From assembly GCA_902572345.1 (NCBI GenBank), contig CACGEW010000009.1:1-48091 (forward strand): a DNA stretch of 48,091 nt, in the 5' to 3' direction. The notes below the pieces were generated by a model. That model was not told the DNA's origin. It searched no databases and worked only from the letters and a program-made list of their open reading frames with translations. Below are positions 26,995 to 35,261 of the stretch, in pieces. The DNA comes from an uncultured Pelagibacteraceae bacterium (GTDB lineage Bacteria; Pseudomonadota; Alphaproteobacteria; Pelagibacterales; Pelagibacteraceae). Each line of letters starts with the position of its first letter. Within the stretch, counting starts at the first letter, position 1. The translations under genes were made by a program, and so were the position numbers.

Positions 26995-27083
26995 ATAAGT
27001 TTAGTAAGTATGTAAATTTGTAGCAAAAGGATTAAAAAAGGCAGAATAGTCCTGATAAGTTCCATTGTATGATTGTATTCATC
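26991..27083 (-). CDS. Possible tiny membrane peptide (30 residues)
   Basis: The minus strand encodes MNTIIQWKLIRTILPFLILL followed by LQIYILTKLI and a TAA at 26993. It is almost wholly one membrane helix. A weak purine-rich stretch (AGAAAG) precedes the ATG by about ten bases. The stop lies inside the phoR promoter. Upstream of it the same strand reads as a charged peptide in another frame, so it may be the remnant of a slightly longer gene. Doubtful; no independent support. Confidence 0.3.
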   Translation of the reverse strand, partial: DEYNHTMELIRTILPFLILLLQIYILTKLI

Positions 27084-27171
27084 CAATTTTCTTTCTAGCC
27101 AATTTCTTTGATATTTTTTTTTTGCCATGCGTGTATTTATATCAAGAACGTATAAAGATCAAGTTTTAGAA

Positions 27172-28104
27172 TTAAAACCAAGAAATATTTTTTGCTTTAC
27201 AAATTTCTTGAACTTTTTTTGGATAGTCAGTTATAATTCCATCTACACCGTACTCAATCATTCGAACAATATCTTGTTCTCTATTCACTGTCCAAACACA
27301 AGTGGCTAGACCATGTTTATGTGCTAATTCTACATTTTGTTTTGTAACATCTCGGTAGAAAGCACTCCACACATGCCCTTCTAATGATTTAATTATATTA
27401 GGAAGCAAAAATAATTCTTCCATAGGATAGTTTTTAACCATCCATGGAGAGTTTTCATAAATATTCTTTTTAGTGATTGAAAGACCTTGTTGCAGGGTAA
27501 TAAATCCTCTTAAAATATTTGGATTTTGTTTTTTAAGAGCGTAAAGAATTCTAAAATCATAAGAAGTGATTAAAGTTCTGTCCTCGAGTTTAAAATCTTT
27601 TATATCTTTAAGGATTAAGGAAACCATTTTTTCTGGGTCAGGTGTTACGTTTTCTTGTGTGGGAGTTGATTTAATTTCTAAATTTAAAAATACATCTTTA
27701 TATTTATCTTCCGTAACTAATTTAAAGAAATCAGTTAATTTTGGTATTTTTTCACCTGTAATAGGTTTTTGATTTTTAAATCTTTTTGCGTACTTTGTTT
27801 CGGGTTTTATACTTCCAATACTATACTTACTTATTTCATCATAAGTCAGTTCCATTAATTTCACGCTTTTATCTGTGATCCAATTCCCTGAGGCATCTTT
27901 AACTAAATCAGGATTTAATCTGTAGTCATGAAATATCGTTGGAATATTATCTTTTGAAATTACAACATCGAACTCAACAGCTTTAATACCAAGATCAAAA
28001 GTATATTTAAAACCAGAGATTGAGTTTTCAACAATATCACCTCTAGCTCCTCTGTGGCCGTATATTCTTATGTAATTAGGTTTCGTTAAAAATGGATTGA
28101 TCAA
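27172..28104 (-). CDS. ugpQ: Glycerophosphodiester phosphodiesterase
   Basis: Hydrolyses glycerophosphodiesters to glycerol-3-phosphate and an alcohol. The 310-residue TIM-barrel GDPD protein starts with IRIYGHRGARGDIVENSISG near 12 (catalytic HRG; metal Glu), then VEFDVVISKDNIPTIFHDYRL near 38-58 (acid pair and second histidine), and ends with TVNREQDIVRMIEYGVDGIITDYP, a typical barrel end. No signal peptide is seen, so it acts in the cytoplasm on imported substrates. It overlaps ugpC by four bases as the last gene of the ugp operon. Confidence 0.93.
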   Translation of the reverse strand: MINPFLTKPNYIRIYGHRGARGDIVENSISGFKYTFDLGIKAVEFDVVISKDNIPTIFHDYRLNPDLVKDASGNWITDKSVKLMELTYDEISKYSIGSIKPETKYAKRFKNQKPITGEKIPKLTDFFKLVTEDKYKDVFLNLEIKSTPTQENVTPDPEKMVSLILKDIKDFKLEDRTLITSYDFRILYALKKQNPNILRGFITLQQGLSITKKNIYENSPWMVKNYPMEELFLLPNIIKSLEGHVWSAFYRDVTKQNVELAHKHGLATCVWTVNREQDIVRMIEYGVDGIITDYPKKVQEICKAKNISWF

Positions 28105-29156
28105 TTAATCCTCAAATCAGTATTAGTATCAAACAGGTGTAGTTTGTCATTTTGAATGGAAAGATTTATGTTTTTTCCAATAGTATCTTCTTTAACAACA
28201 CCTGAGATACTTGCAACTAAAATTTCATTACTATTTTCAAGTTTACCATGAATAAGTGTATTCGCTCCGATCAACTCTACAAGTTCAACTTTTAACTTTA
28301 TCGGACCATTCTGATCTAATTCAAAATCTTCAGGTCGCATACCTACATTAACAGGTCCATTAAATTTTGAATTAACTGAAAGTGAAGCTTTGTTTGCGAA
28401 ACTCACTTTATTATTTTCGCAGTTACCTTTTAAAATATTCATCGCTGGACTTCCGATAAATTGAGCCGTGAATAAAGTTTTGGGCTTTGTATAAACTTCT
28501 AAAGGCGTTCCAATATGTTCTACATTCCCTTCATTCATTACAATCATTCGATCAGCTAAAGTCATCGCTTCAACTTGATCATGCGTTACATATAAAGAAG
28601 TAGTCTTTAATTGAGTTTGAAGCTTTTTAATCTCTAATCTCATTTGAACTCTTAATTTTGCATCTAGATTTGATAATGGTTCATCAAATAAAAAAGCTAC
28701 AGGATTTCTTACAATGGCTCTTCCCATAGCAACTCTTTGTCTTTGTCCTCCTGATAATTGATTGGGTTTTCTTTCTAATAATTCTCCAAGCTCTAAAATT
28801 TCAGCTGCTTTTTGAACTCTTGATTCAATTTCATCCTTTGGCACTTTTGCAATTTTTAAACCGTAAGCCATGTTACCAAAAACAGTCATGTGAGGATAAA
28901 GAGCATAATTTTGAAAAACCATTGCAATATTTCTTTCCATGGGCTCAAGCTCGTTTACTTTTTTATTATCAATTAAAATATTTCCTTCGTTAGCATCTTC
29001 TAAGCCTGCCACCATTCTAAGTAATGTTGATTTACCGCAACCTGATGGTCCAACTATTACAATCAGTTCACCATCTTTAACATCAATACTCAGATCGTGA
29101 ATAACCTGAGTTTTTCCAAAAGATTTCTTTAAATTTTGTAAACTAATTTGAGACAT
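28101..29156 (-). CDS. ugpC: Glycerol-3-phosphate ABC transporter ATPase UgpC
   Basis: ATPase of the CUT1-type importer for glycerol-3-phosphate and its diesters. The 351-residue product has Walker [13 protein letters not shown] near 36, the Q loop VFQNYALYPHM near 80, LSGGQRQRVAMGRA near 134, Walker B VAFLFDEPLSNLDAK near 152, THDQVEAMTLADR near 188 and a C-terminal OB-type regulatory domain with VGMRPEDFEL near 270. It overlaps ugpE by one base and ugpQ by four. Confidence 0.94.
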   Translation of the reverse strand: MSQISLQNLKKSFGKTQVIHDLSIDVKDGELIVIVGPSGCGKSTLLRMVAGLEDANEGNILIDNKKVNELEPMERNIAMVFQNYALYPHMTVFGNMAYGLKIAKVPKDEIESRVQKAAEILELGELLERKPNQLSGGQRQRVAMGRAIVRNPVAFLFDEPLSNLDAKLRVQMRLEIKKLQTQLKTTSLYVTHDQVEAMTLADRMIVMNEGNVEHIGTPLEVYTKPKTLFTAQFIGSPAMNILKGNCENNKVSFANKASLSVNSKFNGPVNVGMRPEDFELDQNGPIKLKVELVELIGANTLIHGKLENSNEILVASISGVVKEDTIGKNINLSIQNDKLHLFDTNTDLRIN

Positions 29157-30010
29157 TATTTATCGCTTTCTAATAACCCTTTAACAAAAAACTTTTGCAT
29201 ACTTATTACTACTATTATTGGTGGAACCATAGCTAACATTGCTGTTGCCATAACCGTTGGCCAGTGTGCATAATCATCGCCTGTAGGTATCATTGAGTCT
29301 ATTGCCATTACAATAGTTCTCATGTCTGGATCGGTCGTCATTAATAATGGCCATAAATATTGGTTCCAACCAAAAATAAATAAAATAACAAATAAAGCTG
29401 CAATGTTAGTTTTGCTTATTGGAACTAATATATCAAAAAAGAAACGCATTGGACTACAGCCATCCATTCTGGCTGCCTCAACCATTTCATCAGGTATGGT
29501 CATAAAAAATTGTCTAAATAAAAAAGTTGCTGTAGCTGATGCGATTAATGGGAAGATTAAACCTGTGTAAGAATTTAATAAATTCAAATTCGCAACAACT
29601 TCGTAAGTCGGAACTATTCTTACTTCAACTGGAAGCATCAGAGTAATAAAGATTAACCAGAAACATAAATTCCTAAATGGAAATCTGAAATAAACAAATG
29701 CGAAAGCTGACAATAATGAAATAATTATTTTTCCAACTGTTATTCCAATAGCCATAATTGCAGAGTTCATCATCATTTTTATTACAGGAACTTTGGCTCC
29801 GTATCCTTCTGGCGAACCCCTAAATAATGCATTAGCATAATTTTCAAAGAACTCTGTTCCAGGCAACATTGGTAATGGAGGATAAATAATTGCATCTTGT
29901 GTTACAGTTGAAGCAACAAAAGTTAGCCAAACTGGGAAGAATATAAATAATACACCAAGAATTAAACCAAGGTGAGTTAGCCAATAACCTGTTCTCTTTT
30001 TCTCAACCAT
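29156..30010 (-). CDS. ugpE: Glycerol-3-phosphate ABC transporter permease UgpE
   Basis: A 284-residue inner-membrane permease with six likely helices. The EAA loop is EMVEAARMDGCSPMRFFFDILVPI near 178-200. The extracytoplasmic part after helix 1 contains AIIYPPLPMLPGTEFFENYANA, as in UgpE proteins. It overlaps both ugpA and ugpC by one base. Assignment to glycerol-3-phosphate comes from UgpB and UgpQ in the same operon. Confidence 0.92.
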   Translation of the reverse strand: MVEKKRTGYWLTHLGLILGVLFIFFPVWLTFVASTVTQDAIIYPPLPMLPGTEFFENYANALFRGSPEGYGAKVPVIKMMMNSAIMAIGITVGKIIISLLSAFAFVYFRFPFRNLCFWLIFITLMLPVEVRIVPTYEVVANLNLLNSYTGLIFPLIASATATFLFRQFFMTIPDEMVEAARMDGCSPMRFFFDILVPISKTNIAALFVILFIFGWNQYLWPLLMTTDPDMRTIVMAIDSMIPTGDDYAHWPTVMATAMLAMVPPIIVVISMQKFFVKGLLESDK

Positions 30011-30891
30011 TAGTAATGGACCTTTCTCTCTATATATTTAAATTGAATAACAGTTAAAATTCCAACTAACACTAAAAGAATTACAGATTGAGCTGCACTT
30101 GAGCCTAAGTCTTGGCTCACGAAACCGTCTGAGAATACTTTATAAACAAGAATGGTGGTCGACTGTTCAGGTCCTCCAGAAGTAATGGTGTGAATTACTC
30201 CAAAAGTATCAAAGAAAGCATAAACAATATTTACTACTAATAAAAAGAATGTAATAGGTGAAAGCAGAGGTATCACAATTGATCCAAACCTTTTCCAAAA
30301 GCTAGCTCCATCTATTGCAGCTGCTTCAATAATGGATTTAGGAATAGCTTGTAGCCCTGCTAAAAAAAATAAAAAGTTATAACTTATTCTTCCCCATGAT
30401 GAGGCTAAAATAACTAAAAACATTGCTTGATCGCCTTTTAAAGTATGGTTCCATTCGTAACCTAAAGCTTTTAGATAATAAGAAGCTAAACCAATGTTTC
30501 CATTAAACATAAATAACCATAACACTCCTGCAATCGCTGGTGCTATAGCGTATGGCCAAATTAATAATGTTTGATAAACGCCGGCTCCTTTAATTAATCG
30601 ATCTGCTAATGCGGCTAAGTATAAACCTAGAGCCATTGAAGAAACAGATACTGCTGTTGAAAAAATAATTGTCGTTTTAAAACTTGCTAGATAGTAAGGG
30701 TCGGATAATAAAAATCTAAAATTATCTAAACCTACAAATTCTGTCTTTAATCCAAAAGGATCTGGTAAAAATAAAGAATTCCAAATGGCTTGTCCTGATG
30801 GGTAAAAAAAGAAGACAAAAGAAATCAGTAGCTGAGGTGCAACTAACAGTGCTGGTAACCACCAGCCTTTAAAAAAAACTCTTTTTTCCAT
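30010..30891 (-). CDS. ugpA: Glycerol-3-phosphate ABC transporter permease UgpA
   Basis: A 293-residue inner-membrane permease with six likely helices. It begins with a basic, Trp-containing start (FFKGWWLPALLVAPQLLISF), has LPDPFGLKTEFVGLDNFRFLL in the first outer loop and the EAA loop SIIEAAAIDGASFWKRFGSIVIPLL near 187-211. It follows ugpB after a stable hairpin with no T tract. It overlaps ugpE by one base. Confidence 0.93.
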   Translation of the reverse strand: MEKRVFFKGWWLPALLVAPQLLISFVFFFYPSGQAIWNSLFLPDPFGLKTEFVGLDNFRFLLSDPYYLASFKTTIIFSTAVSVSSMALGLYLAALADRLIKGAGVYQTLLIWPYAIAPAIAGVLWLFMFNGNIGLASYYLKALGYEWNHTLKGDQAMFLVILASSWGRISYNFLFFLAGLQAIPKSIIEAAAIDGASFWKRFGSIVIPLLSPITFFLLVVNIVYAFFDTFGVIHTITSGGPEQSTTILVYKVFSDGFVSQDLGSSAAQSVILLVLVGILTVIQFKYIERKVHY

Positions 30892-30904
30892 TTGATCTTA
30901 AGAA

Positions 30905-30932
30905 GTATACCAGGGGCTTTCGCCCCTGATAC
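30905..30932 (-). repeat. Stable GAAA-loop hairpin between ugpB and ugpA
   Basis: CAGGGGC (30911-30917) pairs with GCCCCTG (30922-30928); GTAT (30905-30908) and ATAC (30929-30932) can extend it past a 2-base bulge. In the minus-strand RNA the loop is GAAA, a very stable tetraloop. No T tract follows, so it probably protects the 3' end of the ugpB mRNA rather than ending transcription. Confidence 0.75.
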
Positions 30933-30943
30933 ATTAAATTGAT

Positions 30944-32257
30944 TTACTTGTTTGCTCTTTCAAATCTTCTTAAAAGAACGTTACCTCTTTTTACAGCGCT
31001 GTCTAAAGCTACTTGAGCAGTTTTAGTACCGTTGTAAACTCCTTCCATCTCTTCATCAATAATTCCTCTTATTTGATCAAAAGATCCAAGACGTAAGCCT
31101 TTAGAGTTTTGAGTAACTTTATTTCTCATCATCTGTATTCCTGCTAAATCAGTACCAGGATTTGATTTATAAAATCCTGACTTTTTAGTTGCTTTAGCAG
31201 CTGCAGTGGTAACACCTAAATAACCAGTGTCTTGGTGCCACTTAGCTTGAATATCAGTTCTTGATAAGAAAGCTAAAAATGCTGCAGTTCCTTTATTTTC
31301 TTCTTTAGATTTTCCAGATAATGCCCATAAAGATGAACCACCAATGATTGTGTTTTGAGGTGCTTCAGTTGCTCCATAGTAAGGTAAGTGTCTAATACCA
31401 AATTCGAATTTAGCTTCTTTTTTGATACCAGCATAACCGGCAGAAGACTCTGTCATTAACATGCATTCACCAGCTCTAAAATTTTTACCGGCTTCATTTC
31501 TTCTACCCATGTACTTAAATTTACCTTCTTGTGCCCATTTACCTAAAGTTTGAATGTGCTTGATGTGTACTGGGCTATTGAAAGATAACTCAGTATCTAA
31601 ACCAGCGAATCCATTTGATTTAGAAGCAAACGGTATGTTGTGGTACGCTGAAAAGTTTTCAAGGTGAACCCAGCTGTGCCAACAAGTACAGAAAGGCATA
31701 TCAATACCTTTTGCTTTTGCAGCATCAAGTGCGTTCCCAACTTTTTTCCACGTGCTTAAATCCATCTCTGGGTCTAATCCTGCTTTTTTCATTAGGTCTT
31801 TATTTACCCAAAGAACTGGAGTTGAAGAGTTATACGGCATAGATAACATTTTGCCATCTGTAGTCGTATAGTAACCTGATACAGCAGATACAAATCCATT
31901 AGGATTAAATCTTTGACCAGCATCTTTCATAAGTTGGTACATAGGAACGTAAGCTCCTTTTGCAGCCATTAAACTTGCTGTTCCAACTTCAAATACCATA
32001 AGAATATTTGGATGTTGACCAGCTCTGAATGCGGCGATACCAGCATTTAAGGTTTCTGAGTAATTACCTTTTCTTGTGTGTACTACAGTGTATTTGTCTT
32101 GTGATGCATTGAACTTGTTTACTTGTTCATCAAGTAATTCACCAAGTCTTCCACCAAAAGCATGCCACCATTGTATTTCTACTTTTGCTTGGGCAGCTGT
32201 TCCCGCAAACATTGCGAAAAGTGCCAACGAAGCAATTATTGCTTTTATTTTTTTCAT
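30944..32257 (-). CDS. ugpB: Glycerol-3-phosphate-binding periplasmic protein UgpB
   Basis: The solute-binding protein of the glycerol-3-phosphate importer. The 437-residue protein has a Sec signal peptide ending AAQAKVE (cleavage near residue 24), then the UgpB-type start IQWWHAFGGRLGELLDEQVNKFN and NSSTPVLWVNKDLMKKAGLDP near 145-165. It ends RGNVLLRRFERANK, near the usual length. It is the first gene of ugpB-A-E-C-Q and has a GGGGGA SD nine bases before the ATG. No clear Pho box was found in the 96-base gap upstream. Confidence 0.95.
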   Translation of the reverse strand: MKKIKAIIASLALFAMFAGTAAQAKVEIQWWHAFGGRLGELLDEQVNKFNASQDKYTVVHTRKGNYSETLNAGIAAFRAGQHPNILMVFEVGTASLMAAKGAYVPMYQLMKDAGQRFNPNGFVSAVSGYYTTTDGKMLSMPYNSSTPVLWVNKDLMKKAGLDPEMDLSTWKKVGNALDAAKAKGIDMPFCTCWHSWVHLENFSAYHNIPFASKSNGFAGLDTELSFNSPVHIKHIQTLGKWAQEGKFKYMGRRNEAGKNFRAGECMLMTESSAGYAGIKKEAKFEFGIRHLPYYGATEAPQNTIIGGSSLWALSGKSKEENKGTAAFLAFLSRTDIQAKWHQDTGYLGVTTAAAKATKKSGFYKSNPGTDLAGIQMMRNKVTQNSKGLRLGSFDQIRGIIDEEMEGVYNGTKTAQVALDSAVKRGNVLLRRFERANK

Positions 32258-32353
32258 TTTGAATGTCCCCCGTTTTCTTTAAAAAGAAAAAAATCTAGCA
32301 CAAAAGATATATAAAGAGGAGTCAGATATTAAACTTTAATTCTACCTAGGGTT

Positions 32354-32698
32354 TTATTTTATCTTTCCAAATAGGTTTAAAAGTATTACGCCTGAAATAA
32401 TTAAGATTAAACCGATTGTGCCATAAAGATTTGGTGTTTGATCATATTTAAATATGCCAAATAAAGTTACAGCTGTAATAGTCAAAGCACCATAAGTTGC
32501 ATAGGTAAAACCAATTGGAATTATTGTCATTGCCTTTGATAGACAAAATAAACATATAATAATACTAATTAGGCAAAATATAGTTGGGTTAAGTTTTGTA
32601 AATCCTTCAGTTGTTTTTAAAAAACCGTTTGATGCAATTCCAGTAACTATGCCTAAAAATAAATAGATGTATCCAGAAAATAAAGAAATACTTTTCAT
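32354..32698 (-). CDS. SMR-family small membrane transporter lacking the conserved glutamate
   Basis: A 114-residue protein with four membrane helices that aligns with EmrE/QacE over its length: YIYL (10-13), TEGFTKLNPT near 30, the TM3 region IPIGFTYATYGALT near 60-75 and a C-terminal GVILLNLFGK. The glutamate that binds substrate and protons in SMR drug pumps (E14 of EmrE) aligns with Gly20, and the W63 position is Tyr. It is therefore unlikely to be an ordinary drug/proton antiporter. The ATG directly follows the stop of the upstream NDUFA9-like gene (TAAATG). Confidence 0.82.
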   Translation of the reverse strand: MKSISLFSGYIYLFLGIVTGIASNGFLKTTEGFTKLNPTIFCLISIIICLFCLSKAMTIIPIGFTYATYGALTITAVTLFGIFKYDQTPNLYGTIGLILIISGVILLNLFGKIK

Positions 32699-33640
32699 TT
32701 AAGCTTTTGCAAATTGACCACCGTCTTTATATCTCCATAACCATTTCTTCATTTCTTCCTCAACATTTTTTGGATCAATTTCCAAATCTTTTAAAGTAAG
32801 ATGATTGTCTGAAACTATATTATCAGCTTCTGATAAAATCTCACACTGATCTTTTGTTAAAATTGGGGGAAAGGGTAGTAGATCAGTAATTGTACTTTGA
32901 ATTTTCGCAATCGGCATTGGCATGGGTACAATAAATCTTTTTTTCTTTATTGTTTTTAAGATTGATTTTACCATGTCACCGAAACTAATTACTTTCGGTC
33001 CACCAATTTCATAAATTTTTCCTTCATTACCTTTTAGCTCAATAGCTTGGACTATAGAGTCGGCAACATCTTCTACTAAAATTGGTTGAAATTTATAATT
33101 AACACTAACAATAGGTATGACAGGTAAAATACTTAATTTTGAAAAAAGATTTGTAAAATTATCTTCAGTTCCGCAGACAACACTTGGTCTTAATATCACG
33201 GTGTTTTTAAAATTATTTAAAGCTTTAACCTCACCTTGATATTTTGATTTTTGATAAAGTGATTTTGAATTTTCATTAGCTCCTATCGCTGATACATGAA
33301 CAAATTTTTTTACATCTGCATTTGCGCAAATTTTTGCAACAGCTTCGGGTATATTAGCATGTATATTATAAAATTTTTGTTTTCTAGTCTCATATAGGAT
33401 TCCTATAAGGTTTATTACAATATCTGAATTTTTTATTGCCTCTTTCAAATTAGAAAAATTATTTGGGTTCCAGTCAATTAATTCAATTGCTCCTGGTGTA
33501 GCTTGTGTTTTTAAATAACCTTTTTGGAAGACTTTTCGAGTGGAAACGATGCATCTATAGTTTTTCTTGGTCAAATTTCGAACAAGATATCGTCCTATAA
33601 AACCACCGCCACCTAAAATTGTGCAAATTTGATTTTTCAT
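32699..33640 (-). CDS. NAD(P)-binding epimerase-like protein (NDUFA9 / complex I accessory type)
   Basis: A 313-residue atypical short-chain dehydrogenase. It has the Rossmann motif ILGGGGFIGRYLVRNL near 8-23, DIVINLIGILYET near 74, the SxxxxxYxxxK-like YQKSKYQGE near 130 and ILRPSVVCGTEDNF near 148. This pattern fits the group related to mitochondrial NDUFA9, which in alphaproteobacteria has been linked to complex I or quinone-related functions. The exact role is not readable. It starts 20 bases from the divergent rnd gene and is followed without a gap by the SMR gene. Confidence 0.85.
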   Translation of the reverse strand: MKNQICTILGGGGFIGRYLVRNLTKKNYRCIVSTRKVFQKGYLKTQATPGAIELIDWNPNNFSNLKEAIKNSDIVINLIGILYETRKQKFYNIHANIPEAVAKICANADVKKFVHVSAIGANENSKSLYQKSKYQGEVKALNNFKNTVILRPSVVCGTEDNFTNLFSKLSILPVIPIVSVNYKFQPILVEDVADSIVQAIELKGNEGKIYEIGGPKVISFGDMVKSILKTIKKKRFIVPMPMPIAKIQSTITDLLPFPPILTKDQCEILSEADNIVSDNHLTLKDLEIDPKNVEEEMKKWLWRYKDGGQFAKA

Positions 33641-33660
33641 GGTATTTAGGACACTTATAT

Positions 33661-34284
33661 ATGAAAATAACTAAGTTTAAAGAGGACATAACTTCAGAAA
33701 TTGCTAACTCATTTCAAGAAAGTATCGCAATAGATACTGAAGCTACAGGCCTTCAAATACCAGAGAGGGATAAATTAAGTCTAATACAAATCAGTGACAA
33801 AAAAGGTAATGTTTTCATTATTCAGCCTAACAAAAAGAATTACAAAGCTCCAAACTTGGTTTCAGTTTTAGAAAATGAAAAGATTTTAAAAATTGGACAT
33901 TTTTTGAGATTTGATAAAAATGCTTTAGAGTTTTTTTTGAAGTGTAAAATTAAAAATATATTTGATACTAAAATTGCCTCAAAAATTGTAAGAACTTATA
34001 CGGATAGTCATGGTCTTAAAAACCTTGTTCAAGAGTTTTGTAATAAGTCGCTAGACAAAAGACAAGGAAGTAGTGATTGGAATAAAGATATAAGTGAATT
34101 AACTGATAAACAATTAGAGTATGCAGCAAATGATGTTATTTATTTACATAAAATCAAAGATGAATTAGAAAAAATGTTATTAAGAGAAAATAGAATGGAA
34201 ATTTTCAAAAAGTGTTTAATCTTTTTAGATACACGAGTAAATCTAGATCAAAGTGGATTTAAGTTTGATATTTTTGAACATTAA
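33661..34284 (+). CDS. rnd: Ribonuclease D (short form)
   Basis: A 207-residue 3'-5' exoribonuclease of the DEDD family that trims structured RNA such as tRNA precursors. The ATG at 33661 is chosen; an earlier in-frame start would run into the divergent gene. Exo I is AIDTEATGL near 26, Exo II is GHFLRFDKNAL near 80 and Exo III is YAANDVIYLHKI near 157. The HRDC domains of enterobacterial RNase D are absent, as is usual in alphaproteobacteria. It heads a 14-gene run and overlaps kdsD by one base. Confidence 0.93.
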   Translation: MKITKFKEDITSEIANSFQESIAIDTEATGLQIPERDKLSLIQISDKKGNVFIIQPNKKNYKAPNLVSVLENEKILKIGHFLRFDKNALEFFLKCKIKNIFDTKIASKIVRTYTDSHGLKNLVQEFCNKSLDKRQGSSDWNKDISELTDKQLEYAANDVIYLHKIKDELEKMLLRENRMEIFKKCLIFLDTRVNLDQSGFKFDIFEH

Positions 34285-35261
34285 TGAATAAAAAAAATTA
34301 TATAGCAATAGCTAATAAATCAGCTTTAATACAAATAAAAGAAATGAAAAAGATAAAAAAAGTCTTTAATAAGTCTTTTATAAAAGCAATTGATCTAATT
34401 TTAAATTGTAAAGGTAAAATTATTCTTGCTGGAATTGGTAAGTCTGGTTTAATAGCAAGAAAAATATCAGCAACTTTTTCTAGTGTTGGAATCCCAAGTT
34501 TTTTTTGTCATCCATCTGAGGCCCTTCATGGTGATATGGGTCAAATAGAAAAAAAAGATATTCTTATAATTATTTCATACTCAGGAAATACGATTGAATT
34601 AACTAACATGCTGAAATACGCTAATCGATATAGGATTAAAATTATCGGAATAGCATCAAAACATGACAGCACTTTAATTAAATCGAGTGATATAAAACTA
34701 ATTCTTCCGAAAGTTAAAGAAGCGGATATTACTGGAATGGTTCCAACATCAAGTACTACTTTAACTTTGCTGTTGGGAGATAGTATTGCAACTACTGTTA
34801 TTAATCAAAAAAAATTTTCGAAAGAAAAGTTCAAAGTATTTCATCCTGGTGGCAACATTGGACGTTCTTTACTTTTAGCTAAAGATATTATGGTTAAGGG
34901 AAAATCTATGCCAGTTATAGATTATAAAAAAAAGTTTTTTGAGGCACTAAAAGTAATGAACAAGAAAAAGCTAGGTATAATAGTTGTTATTAAAAAAAAA
35001 TTTATAAGAGGAGTGATAACAGATGGTGACTTACGACGAGATTTAAAAAATTACAATAAAATGAATAGTTTAGAAAAAATTATGACCATAAACCCATTTG
35101 TCGTCAATGAAAATATGCCAGCTTCTAAAGCATTAGCAATAATGAATGAAAAAAAAATTACAAGTTTACTAGTAGTTTCAGATAATCATTTGAAGAAAAA
35201 TTCTAAAATTTTAAAAGGCATTATTCATATTCATACTCTTTTAAAAAATGGAATAAAATGA
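34284..35261 (+). CDS. kdsD: Arabinose-5-phosphate isomerase (KpsF/GutQ family)
   Basis: Converts ribulose-5-phosphate to arabinose-5-phosphate, the first step to KDO for LPS. The 325-residue protein has an SIS domain (about 35-170) with AGIGKSGLIARKISATFSS near 50 and the serine-rich SYSGNTIELTNML near 96, followed by two CBS domains (about 205-320, ITDGDLRRDL and MNEKKITSLLVV). It overlaps rnd by one base and lptC by four, so LPS-precursor and LPS-export genes are joined. Confidence 0.95.
   Translation: MNKKNYIAIANKSALIQIKEMKKIKKVFNKSFIKAIDLILNCKGKIILAGIGKSGLIARKISATFSSVGIPSFFCHPSEALHGDMGQIEKKDILIIISYSGNTIELTNMLKYANRYRIKIIGIASKHDSTLIKSSDIKLILPKVKEADITGMVPTSSTTLTLLLGDSIATTVINQKKFSKEKFKVFHPGGNIGRSLLLAKDIMVKGKSMPVIDYKKKFFEALKVMNKKKLGIIVVIKKKFIRGVITDGDLRRDLKNYNKMNSLEKIMTINPFVVNENMPASKALAIMNEKKITSLLVVSDNHLKKNSKILKGIIHIHTLLKNGIK

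Noticed and set aside
33619-33660. Longer start for rnd
   Set aside because: It would overlap the divergent NDUFA9-like start region and adds residues not seen in RNase D.
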